Assembly: GCA_903890485.1 (NCBI GenBank)
Contig: CAITBM010000116.1
Span: 124,001-188,000 of the forward strand
Length of the DNA: 64,000 nucleotides
From: an uncultured Opitutaceae bacterium
Lineage (GTDB): Bacteria > Verrucomicrobiota > Verrucomicrobiia > Opitutales > Opitutaceae
Direction: 5' to 3'
The notes under the pieces: generated by a model
The model's database searches: none
What the model saw: the letters and a program-made list of their open reading frames with translations, nothing else
Told to the model about the DNA's origin: nothing
Position numbers and translations under genes: made by a program
In this document: piece by piece, positions 1 through 8,987 of the stretch
Numbering within the stretch: position 1 is the first letter of the stretch
Layout: the number at the start of each line of letters is the position of its first letter

Positions 1-178
1 GTCGGCCACTTCCCCGGGGCTTGCCATTATAGCTCCCACCTTCCCTTCTTGTTGGCTTGTGGCGACTTATTCCATATCCGGGCGCATCAGAACCCAAACG
101 GAAATCTTCTCGAATCGTTGAGCCAGATGGCCGCAAAACTGCTATGGAGATGTCCCCCTTGCATCCTGCCCTAAAGAA
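1..178. other. Non-coding lead-in upstream of kup
   Basis: I see no convincing gene here. A short minus-strand open frame overlaps the kup start and looks like a shadow. I looked for a ydaO-type (c-di-AMP) riboswitch because such elements often precede potassium transporters, but did not recognise its conserved core. The stretch presumably holds the kup promoter, though no clear -35/-10 pair stands out. Confidence 0.4.
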
Positions 179-2086
179 ATGACGTCACCCCAGCCCGAGG
201 GCCTGAGTTCATCAGCCAAATACGCGCTTTGCCTTGGAGCCTTGGGGGTTGTCTTTGGCGATATAGGTACGAGCCCGCTATACACGATGCACGAGTGCAT
301 CACGCACCTTCCCGCGGGCTCGGGGACGGACGGTATGCTAGGCATCCTCTCCTTGATATTCTGGTCTCTGGTTCTCGTCGTGAGCGTGAAGTACCTGGGC
401 TTCATCACCAAGGCCGACAATCACGGCGAAGGGGGTATTTTTGCCCTCCTTGCCCTCATCCACGCCCACAGGGAGGCCGAGCCGCACAAGCGCGAGGTCC
501 GGCATGGTCTCGGGGTCGCCGTGGTGATAATCCTCATCGGAGCGGCACTGCTCTTCGGGGACGGCATCATCACGCCGGCCATCTCGGTGCTCGGGGCGGC
601 CGAGGGCCTAAACGCGATTAGCCCGGGCTTTGGACCCTATGTGCCCTGGATCGCTTGCGTGGTTCTCGCTGGCCTCTTCTGGTTCCAGAAGAACGGCACC
701 ATGAGGATCGGCGCCATCTTCGGACCCGTCATGCTCGTGTGGTTCATCACCCTCGGCGGACTGGGTGCATGGTATGTTATCAAGGCCCCCGGGGTTTTCA
801 AAGCGATCAATCCGGCCTACGGCATCGCTCTTTTGCACAATGCGCCTTCGGAGGTAGCGACGTTGCTCGGCTCGATCGTCCTGGCGATCACCGGCGCCGA
901 GGCACTCTATGCCGACATGGGCCATTTTGGAAAGCGCTCGATCTCGATCGCCTGGTACGCGGTCGCCTTTCCCGGCCTAATTCTCAATTATTTCGGACAG
1001 GTCGCGTTCCTGATGCTGAATCCAAGATCGAGCGAGAACCCCTTCTTCGCGATGGCGCCCGGGGGTTTCGCTCAGGCGGCCTTGACGGGGCTTTCGATAG
1101 TGGCCGCCATCATCGCCAGCCAGGCTCTGATCTCTGGCGCGTATTCGCTTTCCCGGCAGGCAATCCAGCTTGGATACTTCCCTCGCCTGAAGATTAACCA
1201 CACCAGCGCAGGGCATTCGGGACAGATTTATGTCCCGTTCGTCAACACGCTGCTGGCCATAGGCTGCATCCTGACCGTGCTATTCTTCGGCTCCACGAGT
1301 CGCCTGGCCTCGGCATACGGAATCGCCGTCACCGGAACCATGGCCATCACGACTGGCGCCTATTACCTGGTCGCGCGAAAGAACTGGAACTGGCCTCTGT
1401 GGAAGGCCGGAGCTGTCTGCGCCGTGTTCCTGTTGATCGATGTGAGCTTCTTTGGTGCAAACGCGCGAAAGCTGACCGACGGGGGCTGGTTTCCCCTCGT
1501 GATTGCCGCCGCCGTGCTGGCTGTCATGCACACCTGGAAGACGGGCAGAAATGTCGTTTTCGAGAGGGTCTACGGTGGAAACGTTACGGAGGAGGAATTG
1601 GTCACCATCGCGCGAAGCCAGTATGTGTTTAGGGTACCGGGTGCCGCGGTGTTCATGGTGGGCTCGCCCCGGGGCACCCCGTTGGCGCTTCTCCACCATG
1701 TGAAGGCTAACCGCTGCCTCCATAAGACCGTGGTCCTGTTGAGTATCATGACTGAGGATCAACCAACTGTTGCAGCCGTGAACCGCCTCCGCCTGCGCGA
1801 GATCGGCGAAGGCGTATGGCGTGCAACAGGCCACTACGGGTACATGGAGTCGCCCGATGTCAGCAACCTGGTTGAGCTGATCAAACTGGCCGGTTTGACC
1901 ATCAAGGCGCAGTCGGCCACCTACTTCTTCAGCCGCGAAATGGTCATGACGGGCGGCAACACCGGGATGTGGGAATGGGAGAAGAGCTTTTACAGCTTCC
2001 TGATCAGGAATGCACGTCCTGCTAAGGACTACTACAACATCACGCCATCCCAGATCATTGAGATTGGCCTTCCGGTGCAGCTTTGA
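179..2086 (+). CDS. kup: Potassium uptake protein Kup (KUP/HAK/KT family)
   Basis: This is a 635-residue inner-membrane potassium transporter of the KUP family, thought to work as a K+/H+ symporter. The diagnostic GDIGTSPLY motif lies at residues 27-35 in the first membrane segment, and NHGEGG at about 81-86 is the conserved loop after the second. About twelve hydrophobic segments fill the first 450 residues, followed by a soluble C-terminal domain of about 180 residues, the usual family arrangement and length. The ATG at 179 is used because the family motif follows about 26 residues later; no strong ribosome binding site precedes it. The gene stands alone and is followed by a terminator-like hairpin. 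The family assignment is secure; direction and coupling ion are inferred from relatives. Confidence 0.96.
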   Translation: MTSPQPEGLSSSAKYALCLGALGVVFGDIGTSPLYTMHECITHLPAGSGTDGMLGILSLIFWSLVLVVSVKYLGFITKADNHGEGGIFALLALIHAHREAEPHKREVRHGLGVAVVIILIGAALLFGDGIITPAISVLGAAEGLNAISPGFGPYVPWIACVVLAGLFWFQKNGTMRIGAIFGPVMLVWFITLGGLGAWYVIKAPGVFKAINPAYGIALLHNAPSEVATLLGSIVLAITGAEALYADMGHFGKRSISIAWYAVAFPGLILNYFGQVAFLMLNPRSSENPFFAMAPGGFAQAALTGLSIVAAIIASQALISGAYSLSRQAIQLGYFPRLKINHTSAGHSGQIYVPFVNTLLAIGCILTVLFFGSTSRLASAYGIAVTGTMAITTGAYYLVARKNWNWPLWKAGAVCAVFLLIDVSFFGANARKLTDGGWFPLVIAAAVLAVMHTWKTGRNVVFERVYGGNVTEEELVTIARSQYVFRVPGAAVFMVGSPRGTPLALLHHVKANRCLHKTVVLLSIMTEDQPTVAAVNRLRLREIGEGVWRATGHYGYMESPDVSNLVELIKLAGLTIKAQSATYFFSREMVMTGGNTGMWEWEKSFYSFLIRNARPAKDYYNITPSQIIEIGLPVQL

Positions 2087-2102
2087 ACGTGCCCTGGCCT
2101 TG

Positions 2103-2121
2103 CCCCGCGGTTCGGGGTTTT
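2103..2121 (+). terminator. Likely Rho-independent terminator of kup
   Basis: Seventeen bases after the kup stop, CCCCG pairs with CGGGG around a 5-base loop and is followed by four T residues. The stem is short, so this is a modest terminator. It fits the boundary between kup and the separate sigma/anti-sigma unit. Confidence 0.45.
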
Positions 2122-2273
2122 CTCTCGCCAACACCTGTCGTTCTGCATCCTCTTTGCACCCACGAGCGTATGGATAAGACCGACCCATGTCCCTCGCCCT
2201 CCCCTCTTCGCGTGGCCCCGTCCTCTGGGCGGGTTTCGGGCTCCCGCTTGAGGGCCGGAAGCCCTCCGCGTGG

Positions 2274-2861
2274 ATGATGAAGGAGGACTCCTCCATTTCA
2301 GCCGATGAGCGGGCTCGGTCCAATGCCGCGCTGATGCGCCGCATGGCCGACGGAGACAAGGATGCGCTCGCCGAGCTCTACGACAGCCTTTCAAAGCCGC
2401 TTTTTGCGACCGCTCGCCACATCCTCAACGATTCCGCCGAAGCCCAGGACGTTGTCCATGATGTCTTCCTTTCCCTTTGGGAGAATGCGGCCTCTTTCGA
2501 CGTCCGCCGCGGTGCGGCCTTTTCCTGGGCCGTAACGCTCACGCGAAATCGCGCCATCGACCGCTTGCGCACGCGCGCAAATCGGGCGCGGCTCCTCGGG
2601 GATTCGTTCCCCGGGGATCTGGGATACGGCGACGAGGCGCCGGCTGGTGAGGCAGCGGACCTGGGTTCGCGCGCCGAAATCGTCCGCTCGGCAATCGCCG
2701 AGCTTCCGGCAGAACAGAAGAACGCCCTTGAATTGGCTTTCTTTTCGGGGCTCACGCAGAGGGAAATCGCACAAAAGCTGAGCGAGCCCATAGGCACCAT
2801 CAAGGCGAGGATTCGCCGCGGGCTGATCAAACTTCGCGACGCTCTCGCGAGCAGGCTATGA
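2274..2861 (+). CDS. ECF-type RNA polymerase sigma factor
   Basis: This is an extracytoplasmic-function sigma factor of about 195 residues. Region 2 is visible in the stretch with DVVHDVFLSLW and the following NRAIDRLR. Region 4 carries the helix-turn-helix GLTQREIAQKLSEPIGTIKARI, ending RRGLIKLRDAL. The frame stays open upstream to an ATG at 2187, but those residues are Pro/Arg-rich and unlike a sigma factor, so the ATG at 2274 is preferred, with moderate certainty. The stop overlaps the start of the next gene by 4 bp, so the two are translationally coupled. The partner is an RskA-type anti-sigma protein, so this sigma factor is probably held inactive at the membrane until a signal. Its targets cannot be read from the window. 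Confidence 0.9.
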   Translation: MMKEDSSISADERARSNAALMRRMADGDKDALAELYDSLSKPLFATARHILNDSAEAQDVVHDVFLSLWENAASFDVRRGAAFSWAVTLTRNRAIDRLRTRANRARLLGDSFPGDLGYGDEAPAGEAADLGSRAEIVRSAIAELPAEQKNALELAFFSGLTQREIAQKLSEPIGTIKARIRRGLIKLRDALASRL

Positions 2862-3697
2862 TCGACGAACGCACAGAGGAACTCGCGAGCCTGCACGCCC
2901 TCGACCTCCTGGACCGGAGTGAGAGGGACGAGTTCGTTGCCGCACTTTCAAAGGACCCGGAACTGCGGGCCCGCGTCCGTGACCTCAGGCAGGCCAGTGT
3001 CTCCCTCGCCTATTGCGCTCCCGAGGCGACGCCGCCCGAGGAACTCAAGGCGAGGATCCTTGATTCCGTGGATCGTCGCCGGGCGCCTGTCGTGGCCCCA
3101 GGCTCGGCCCGGATCGTGCGGATCCCTGCATGGGCCCCCTGGTTGCTTGCGGCCAGCATTGCCTTGGCTGCTGCATGGGCCCAGGAGCGCTACACCCGCG
3201 CCCGGGAAGCCAACGCGTCGCTCGGCGCCCAGCGACAGGCTGCCGAGCGGGCCCTGGCGGAGGCCCGGGAGCAGCTGGACGAGGCGAAGCGCCAGCTCTC
3301 CTCCTCATCGGCCCAAGTCGCCGCACTTTCAGAGAAACTTAAGGACGAAGGGGATCTTGCTCACTACAAGATCGCCGCGCTTGCCTCGATGCTTGGCAAT
3401 TCCCCCGAGGCTCTGGCCGTTGCGGTTTGGGACCCCTCCCGCCAACAGGGCGTCCTCACTGTCCAGAAACTGCCCGCCCTTGCCCCTGAGAAGGACTATC
3501 AGCTCTGGGTGATCGACAAACAGTACCCCAACCCCGTGAACGGAGGGGTATTCGTCGTAGATCCCGTCTCCGGCGAAGCCCATATTGTATTCAAGGCAGA
3601 TAAGCACGTCGACTCGATCGCCAAGTTTGCAGTGAGCCTCGAGCGAAAGGGCGGAGTCCCGAAGGCAGAAGGCCCAATCGTGCTGCTCAGCCGCTAG
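2858..3697 (+). CDS. RskA-like transmembrane anti-sigma factor
   Basis: This 279-residue membrane protein is the cognate anti-sigma factor of the upstream ECF sigma. The N-terminal part (about 1-75) has an ALDLLDRSERDEF motif typical of the cytosolic sigma-binding helices of the RskA family. A single membrane segment lies near residues 90-107 (WAPWLLAASIALAAAWA). A coiled-coil stretch rich in Ala, Glu and Gln follows (about 115-160), then a C-terminal RskA domain of about 100 residues with the YQLWVID and GGVFVVDP signatures. The ATG overlaps the sigma stop (ATGA), as is usual for sigma/anti-sigma pairs. The coiled-coil spacer between membrane and C-terminal domain is typical of verrucomicrobial members. 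Regulated proteolysis is expected from the family but not shown here. Confidence 0.88.
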   Translation: MIDERTEELASLHALDLLDRSERDEFVAALSKDPELRARVRDLRQASVSLAYCAPEATPPEELKARILDSVDRRRAPVVAPGSARIVRIPAWAPWLLAASIALAAAWAQERYTRAREANASLGAQRQAAERALAEAREQLDEAKRQLSSSSAQVAALSEKLKDEGDLAHYKIAALASMLGNSPEALAVAVWDPSRQQGVLTVQKLPALAPEKDYQLWVIDKQYPNPVNGGVFVVDPVSGEAHIVFKADKHVDSIAKFAVSLERKGGVPKAEGPIVLLSR

Positions 3698-3774
3698 GCC
3701 CAAGGGCAGGGCATTGGCCCCAGCGGCCCCCGGGACGGCTTGACTCACCGCTTCCGATCAAAAACGGTCTCAGG

Positions 3775-6066
3775 ATGCATTGGCGCCATGGCGCAGTTAT
3801 TGCCCTGATAGCGGTAGCCCCGACCCTTCTGACGCCGCTGCGCGCCCAATCGGTCCACGAGAATCCGACTGCTGGCTCCATCCTTGCCACGATGGAACGC
3901 GTCGCCGACTGGCAGCTTCGTAACCCGAGCACCCATGCCCCAACCGACTGGACCCAGGCCGCGGGCTACACGGGGCTGATGGCGCTCGTGGACATCTCGG
4001 GAAGTGACAAGTACCGGGAGGCGATGCTGGCCATGGCATCGAGCAACAAGTGGCAACTGGGTCCGCGCGCCTACCACGCCGACGACCACTGCGTGGGCCA
4101 AACCTATGCCGAGCTTTACCTCACCTACCGGGAGCCGCGGATGATCGCGGACCTGCGCGGCCGGTTCGACGCGATCCTCGAAAAACCGTCTTCCGTCGGT
4201 AGCCTGGATTTCGGCCAACGCAACGGCCTGGCCCTCGAGCGCTGGTCCTGGTGTGACGCGCTCTTCATGGCGCCCCCAACTTGGATTCGCCTCTACGCTT
4301 CGACGGGCGACAAGCGTTATCTGGACTTTGCCGTTTCAAACTGGTGGACGACTTCCGACTACCTGTATGACAAGGACGAACACCTATACTTCCGGGACAG
4401 CAGCTATTTCTCACGCCGAGAACCCAATGGACAAAAGATATTCTGGAGCCGCGGGAATGGATGGGTGATGGCGGGCCTAGTGCGAATGCTCGAATTCCTT
4501 CCCACGAACAACCCGGATCGGCCGCGCTTTGAAAGGCAGTTCACCGAGATGGCTGCAAAGGTCCTTTCCTGCCAGCAACCCGACGGCCTGTGGCGAGCCA
4601 GCCTTCTCGACCCCGAGGATTACCCGATGCAGGAGACGAGCGGGTCCGGGTTCTATACCTATGCGCTCACCTGGGGTGTCAACCAGGGGCTCCTGGACCG
4701 CGAGGTCTATTCCCCGGCCGTGCACCGGGCATGGGCCACACTCGCGTCAATGGTCGATCCCGACGGGAAACTCACCCATGTGCAGCCTATCGGGGCGGAT
4801 CCCAAGAAATTCTCGGAAAACGCGACGGAAATCTACGGCGTCGGCGCCTTTCTCCTCGCGGGCAGCGAGGCCTACCGGATGGCCCTGCTCGAAGGGGGAT
4901 CCAAGGTCGCGGAGGTCCACGTGTCGAATAAGGCTCCATTCTTCAGAACGCAGGAGACCGTCGAGGTTGATCTCGAGAATGCCCACCTTGGCACCAGCCT
5001 GGTGGTCATGGACGCGCTCTCGGCCCGCATTTTGGATAGCCAGGTGTACGGGTCGGAAGGCGCGGCAGCAGGCCGCAAGCTTCTCTTCCAGGTCGACCTT
5101 TCCCCGGGCGAGACGCGCGATTATCTTGTCCTCGATAAGAGCCGGGGTGTCCCCGCGGAACCCAAGCCGGTGACAAAGACCTATGTCCGGCAGGTTGCCG
5201 AGCGGTACAATGACATTGCATGGGAGAGCGACCGGATAGCTCACCGCATGTACAGCCAGGACCTCATCAAGGGCGAAGGGACGATCAGCAGCGGTGTCGA
5301 CATCTGGGCGAAGAGCACGCGCGCCTTGGTTGTCGACGGATTCTACGCCCGTAAGAATTACCATGAGGACGCGGGAGTGGGACTTGACGACTACCAGGTC
5401 GGGCGAAGCAGAGGATGCGGGGGCCTCGGCATCTGGGCGGGCGGCCAGCTCCATTCGCCGATCAATTTCAGGTCAGCGCGGATCCTGGCAAGCGGCCCGA
5501 TCCGTTCTGAATTCGAGCTCACGTTCGACGCATGGGACGCCGCCGGGCGGCAAGTATCCGAGGTGCGTAGGGTGTCGATTGACGCCGGCTCGAACATGAG
5601 CCGGGTCGTGACCACTTTTTCAAGCCCCGACCCCAAGCCCCTCGATCTTGCCGTCGGCCTCGCTGAAAGAGCCGACCCCCGAGGGGTTCTCGTGAAGAAG
5701 TCAACGGGCGGATGGATGACCTATTGGCAGGCCCCCGACAGGGACCGGGGAAGCATCGGCTGCGCGGTTGTCTTAGGCCAGGGCCGCGTCACATCGTTCG
5801 CCGAGGAATCCGCGAGCGTGCCGCAGCCGCCGGCGGACAAGCGCATGACGCCAAACATCGAGGGCCTTCCTCCAGTGGCCAATGCGCTCATGTTGACCCA
5901 GGTGCAGGTCGGGGCTCCCTTCACCTATTATCTTGGGGCCGGGTGGAGCAAGAGCGGTGACTTTGCCGACGCAAACGCCTGGAGCGACTACGTCGAACGT
6001 TTCGCCGCGGCAAAGGCGGCACCGATCACTCACACGGTCGACGCCTTCCCTCCCAAGGCTCCGTAG
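3775..6066 (+). CDS. Secreted GH105-like unsaturated glucuronyl/rhamnogalacturonyl hydrolase fused to DUF4861
   Basis: This 763-residue exported enzyme has two halves. A signal peptide (about 1-25, ending LRAQS) is followed by a GH88/GH105-type alpha-barrel over about 30-370. DDH at 103-105 and WCDALFMAPP with Asp161 match the conserved acid residues of the YteR/YesR family, and SRGNGW at 225-230 is a family signature. The second half (about 370-760) resembles DUF4861, with DDYQVGRSRG and GIWAGGQ motifs. Relatives remove unsaturated uronic acids left by pectate or rhamnogalacturonan lyases, and DUF4861 proteins often sit in polysaccharide loci. No lyase or transporter is adjacent, so the substrate is inferred. 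The ATG at 3775 is supported by the signal peptide. Confidence 0.87.
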   Translation: MHWRHGAVIALIAVAPTLLTPLRAQSVHENPTAGSILATMERVADWQLRNPSTHAPTDWTQAAGYTGLMALVDISGSDKYREAMLAMASSNKWQLGPRAYHADDHCVGQTYAELYLTYREPRMIADLRGRFDAILEKPSSVGSLDFGQRNGLALERWSWCDALFMAPPTWIRLYASTGDKRYLDFAVSNWWTTSDYLYDKDEHLYFRDSSYFSRREPNGQKIFWSRGNGWVMAGLVRMLEFLPTNNPDRPRFERQFTEMAAKVLSCQQPDGLWRASLLDPEDYPMQETSGSGFYTYALTWGVNQGLLDREVYSPAVHRAWATLASMVDPDGKLTHVQPIGADPKKFSENATEIYGVGAFLLAGSEAYRMALLEGGSKVAEVHVSNKAPFFRTQETVEVDLENAHLGTSLVVMDALSARILDSQVYGSEGAAAGRKLLFQVDLSPGETRDYLVLDKSRGVPAEPKPVTKTYVRQVAERYNDIAWESDRIAHRMYSQDLIKGEGTISSGVDIWAKSTRALVVDGFYARKNYHEDAGVGLDDYQVGRSRGCGGLGIWAGGQLHSPINFRSARILASGPIRSEFELTFDAWDAAGRQVSEVRRVSIDAGSNMSRVVTTFSSPDPKPLDLAVGLAERADPRGVLVKKSTGGWMTYWQAPDRDRGSIGCAVVLGQGRVTSFAEESASVPQPPADKRMTPNIEGLPPVANALMLTQVQVGAPFTYYLGAGWSKSGDFADANAWSDYVERFAAAKAAPITHTVDAFPPKAP

Positions 6067-6080
6067 TCCGGGGAACAGGG

Positions 6081-6473
6081 CTAAGGGAGCCTTTGGGATT
6101 CGCCGATGCCCTCATTAAGCCAGGCAACCGCATCAGCCTTCCTGTTAAATGTGCGGATGTTGAGGGCCTCTGCGGGGCTTGAATAGGCAGTGAGGTAGGC
6201 GACGACCTGGGTCTCAGGCCCTCCGCGCACCACGTACGCCCGCCTCGAGGTGACCGAGAACCGGCTGTTGGCCACCTCGTAGGCGATTCCGACCTGGGTG
6301 ACCTTAGACTGCGTGACCTCGCTCCAGTCGCACAGGAGCCTCATCTGCGGCCCAAACAGGGGGTCGCTGGAGACTTGGTGCGCGAGACGGATCAGGTCCT
6401 CGTCCGTGACCAGACCTTCGCCTGCCACCCAGACCATGCCGTGCGCCGGGTCAATGCTATGGGAAAAAGGCAT
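6081..6473 (-). CDS. Small SpoIIAA/STAS-like protein of unknown function
   Basis: This 130-residue soluble protein has the beta-alpha alternation of SpoIIAA-like (STAS-related) domains: an N-terminal strand (GMVWVAGEGLVTDEDLIRLA), a central LLCDWSEVT strand and a C-terminal helix (ADAVAWLNEGIG). It has no signal peptide or membrane segment. Proteins of this type in environmental bacteria are usually unassigned. It runs convergent to the hydrolase gene and downstream of tRNA-Leu on the same strand. The fold suggestion rests on pattern only and the function is unknown. Confidence 0.7.
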   Translation of the reverse strand: MPFSHSIDPAHGMVWVAGEGLVTDEDLIRLAHQVSSDPLFGPQMRLLCDWSEVTQSKVTQVGIAYEVANSRFSVTSRRAYVVRGGPETQVVAYLTAYSSPAEALNIRTFNRKADAVAWLNEGIGESQRLP

Positions 6474-6628
6474 AATCCTGGCCGATCATCCGTTGGCACT
6501 GTCCGGCGGGGCCGGAATCGAGCAGCAAACACAGGTTTCCATGCCCCAATGCACAACATAAGTCCGTGCATATCAAAGGCGATAACTACGTACGCCAATC
6601 CGGTGTCGCTCCGGCCTTAACGAGATAA

Positions 6629-6713
6629 TGGTGCTCGGGACAGGACTCGAACCTGCACGCCTTACGGCACACGCCCCTCAAACGTGTGTGTCTACCAATT
6701 CCACCACCCGAGC
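6629..6713 (-). tRNA. tRNA-Leu (anticodon GAG)
   Basis: The minus strand reads as a complete leucine tRNA of 85 nt. The acceptor arm GCTCGGG pairs with CCCGAGC, followed by discriminator A and an encoded CCA. The D-arm contains GGTAGAC, the anticodon loop TTGAGGG gives GAG (reading CUC/CUU), a long variable arm typical of class II tRNAs is present, and the T-arm has GGTTCGAGTCC. Upstream, a weak -10 (GATTAT, complement of 6734-6739) and a possible -35 (TGGACA, complement of 6759-6764) lie at the right distance, though the 19-bp spacer is long. Confidence 0.95.
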
Positions 6714-6827
6714 ACGAGAAAGCTGAGGAGGGGATAATCAGGGCCAACGGCGGGGAGTTGTCCAGCCCTGAAATTGGGTTTTGACCCATCGGGCTCCCTG
6801 GTGGACCTTGCGCGCGGCCGTCCCCCC

Positions 6828-7745
6828 ATGAAACTCGACGAAATCAAAGCCGCGCTGCTCGCCTCCTACGAAACGGACGGGGGCATCAACCACCTTGATG
6901 GCGTTAATCTGCCGTCCCAGGAGTCGGTCAACGAGATCGCCCGCGACTGCATGCACCTGCTCTTCCCGGGATATTTCGAGGAGCGCAATCTGTCGAAGAG
7001 CGAGGTGCCCGCCTTGGTCGAGACCATGCTCGCCCGGATTGGCGGCCGCCTCCAGGTGGAGATCGAGAAAAGCCTGCGTTTCGCCCGCCACCAGGACCCG
7101 CAAGACCGCGCGCGCTCGCTCGCCATGGCCGCCCTCGGCAAGATCCCCGAGCTTAGGAAGGCGATTCGCACCGATGTCGAGGCGGCCTACCAGGGCGATC
7201 CCGCCGCACTCAGCTATGAGGAGATCATCCTCGCCTACCCCTGCGTGCTGGCGATCTCGCTCCAGCGATTCGCCCATGTCCTCTACGACCTGGCAATACC
7301 GCTATTGCCCCGGATGATCACCGAGTTCGCCCACGAGCGAACGGGCATTGACATCCATCCCGGTGCTCGCATCGGCACCCATTTCTTCATCGACCACGGG
7401 ACAGGGGTCGTGATCGGCGAGACGGCCACCATCGGGGCTCACGTAAAGCTCTACCAGGGCGTGACACTTGGCGCCAAGTCGTTCGAGGTGGATGCCAAGG
7501 GGAACCCCGTGAAGGGCGTGAAGCGCCACCCCGACATCGGCGACCATGTCACCATCTACGCCCATGCAACGATCCTTGGCGGGGACACCCACATCGGCAC
7601 AAATTCGGTGGTCGGAGGCAACGTGTGGCTCCTCGAATCGGTGCCCCCGAACAGTATCGCCTATTTCAAAGCCGACGACCTCGTTATCCGGCCCCGCCAG
7701 AAGAAGGAGGCCCTGGTCGGCTACGTCGAGGACTGGGTGATCTGA
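6828..7745 (+). CDS. cysE: Serine O-acetyltransferase
   Basis: This 305-residue enzyme transfers acetyl from acetyl-CoA to L-serine, the first step of cysteine synthesis. An N-terminal helical domain (about 1-170) precedes a left-handed beta-helix built of hexapeptide repeats. DHGTGVVIGETATIG and HPDIGDHVTIYAHATILGG are strong CysE signatures, including the catalytic Asp-His pair in DHGTG. The open frame extends to a TTG at 6774, but the ATG at 6828 gives the expected N-terminus. The length matches the longer EpsC/SAT type. It converges on pyrD with only four bases between the stops. The function call is secure. Confidence 0.94.
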   Translation: MKLDEIKAALLASYETDGGINHLDGVNLPSQESVNEIARDCMHLLFPGYFEERNLSKSEVPALVETMLARIGGRLQVEIEKSLRFARHQDPQDRARSLAMAALGKIPELRKAIRTDVEAAYQGDPAALSYEEIILAYPCVLAISLQRFAHVLYDLAIPLLPRMITEFAHERTGIDIHPGARIGTHFFIDHGTGVVIGETATIGAHVKLYQGVTLGAKSFEVDAKGNPVKGVKRHPDIGDHVTIYAHATILGGDTHIGTNSVVGGNVWLLESVPPNSIAYFKADDLVIRPRQKKEALVGYVEDWVI

Positions 7746-7749
7746 TCAG

Positions 7750-8814
7750 CTAGCGCCTCTGCCTGTCCGAAAGCGCTCCGGCGAGCGTCGCCCCGAAGAA
7801 TGGCCCCCGGTATATCATGCCGGAATAAACCTGTACAAGGGTGGCGCCGGCATCGAGCTTCTCGGCCGCGCTCGCCCCGTCGGTGATTCCCCCGACTCCG
7901 ATGATGGGGAGCCTGCCCCTCGTTGCCCGGGAGATGTAGCCGATGACCTGGGTCGAGCGCCTTCGAAGCGGGGCGCCGCTCAGACCCCCGGACTCGGAAA
8001 CCCGGGCTAATGCGCCGGGCCTATCGAGGGTTGTGTTGGTTGCGATCACCCCGTCCAGCTTGAAGTCGGCGATGACACCCAGGACGTCGTCGATCTGGGA
8101 AAACCCAAGGTCGGGCGAAATCTTAAGAAGTATCGGAACCCTGCCCGTCCCTTTGGCAGCGGCCCTTTGGGCGTTGGCTCCCGTCACCGCTGAGAGGAGT
8201 TCCCGGAGCCGAGACTCGTCCTGGAGCTGGCGCAGGTTCGGCGTGTTGGGGCTCGAGACATTGAGGACCAGGTAGTCGGCCAGATCCGCAAGGCAGCGGA
8301 AGCTTGAGAGATAGTCCTCGGCGGCCCGGTCGATGTCGGCGACTTTTGATTTTCCGATATTGACCCCGAGCGGGATCCGGCGGTGGCCCGGTCCGGGGTA
8401 CTTTGAAAGTCTCGCGGCGACCGCCTGGGCACCCTGGTTATTGAAGCCCATTCGGTTAATGACGGCCTCCTGAGATGGGTAGCGGAAAACACGGGGCTTC
8501 GGGTTGCCGGGCTGAGCGAGCGCTGTGACCGTTCCAATTTCCACGTGCCCGAACCCAAGGGCGGCGGCGGCCGGCCACGCGCTCCCATTCTTGTCAAATC
8601 CCGCAGCCAGACCCACGGCGTTAGGGAACTTCAGGCCAAAGGCCTCGACGGGCCTAAACTGCCCGGTGGGCAGACCGACCAGGGCCTCGAGCAGCCTGCA
8701 GGCCGGCGCAACCCGGCCCAAAAACATCATCGAATGCACCGCAACTTCGTGCGCCTTCTCCGACTCAAGACGGAACAAAAAGGGCCGAATGACTTTTTCG
8801 TAGATCGCTCCCAT
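7750..8814 (-). CDS. pyrD: Dihydroorotate dehydrogenase (quinone), class 2
   Basis: This 354-residue FMN enzyme oxidises dihydroorotate to orotate in pyrimidine synthesis, passing electrons to quinone at the membrane. The N-terminal IYEKVIRPFLFRLESEKAHE is the amphipathic membrane-associating helix of class 2 enzymes. NAVGLAAGFDKNG and the NVSSPNTP motif, with the catalytic Ser region, are standard, and IIGVGGITDG near the end is the phosphate-binding loop. The frame is open upstream to a TTG at 8850, but the ATG at 8814 gives the family-typical MGAIYEK start. It is a lone gene on the minus strand. Confidence 0.95.
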   Translation of the reverse strand: MGAIYEKVIRPFLFRLESEKAHEVAVHSMMFLGRVAPACRLLEALVGLPTGQFRPVEAFGLKFPNAVGLAAGFDKNGSAWPAAAALGFGHVEIGTVTALAQPGNPKPRVFRYPSQEAVINRMGFNNQGAQAVAARLSKYPGPGHRRIPLGVNIGKSKVADIDRAAEDYLSSFRCLADLADYLVLNVSSPNTPNLRQLQDESRLRELLSAVTGANAQRAAAKGTGRVPILLKISPDLGFSQIDDVLGVIADFKLDGVIATNTTLDRPGALARVSESGGLSGAPLRRRSTQVIGYISRATRGRLPIIGVGGITDGASAAEKLDAGATLVQVYSGMIYRGPFFGATLAGALSDRQRR

Positions 8815-8987
8815 GTGACGCCAGCGTGAAATCCGCGGGCCAAAACGCAAGTGCGGCTATCGAAACCATCGACAGGTCAATATGTTCCATTCCTATGCCG
8901 ACCAGTGAAATACATATTGTTTTTGTGCTTGTTATTTACCCCCCCCCTCGCACGCTGCGCTAAAATTTCCTGTAATCATCTGAATCC

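Noticed and set aside
1-178. c-di-AMP (ydaO) riboswitch before kup
   Set aside because: No conserved ydaO core could be recognised.
1280-2359. 359-residue open frame antisense to the end of kup and into the sigma gene
   Set aside because: Spans two genes on the other strand and lacks protein-like features.
8939-8947. Run of nine C as a phase-variation tract
   Set aside because: It lies outside coding sequence about 40 bp before the ATG. A promoter effect is conceivable, but similar G runs occur inside aspS and upstream of ald, so it may be ordinary GC-rich noise.
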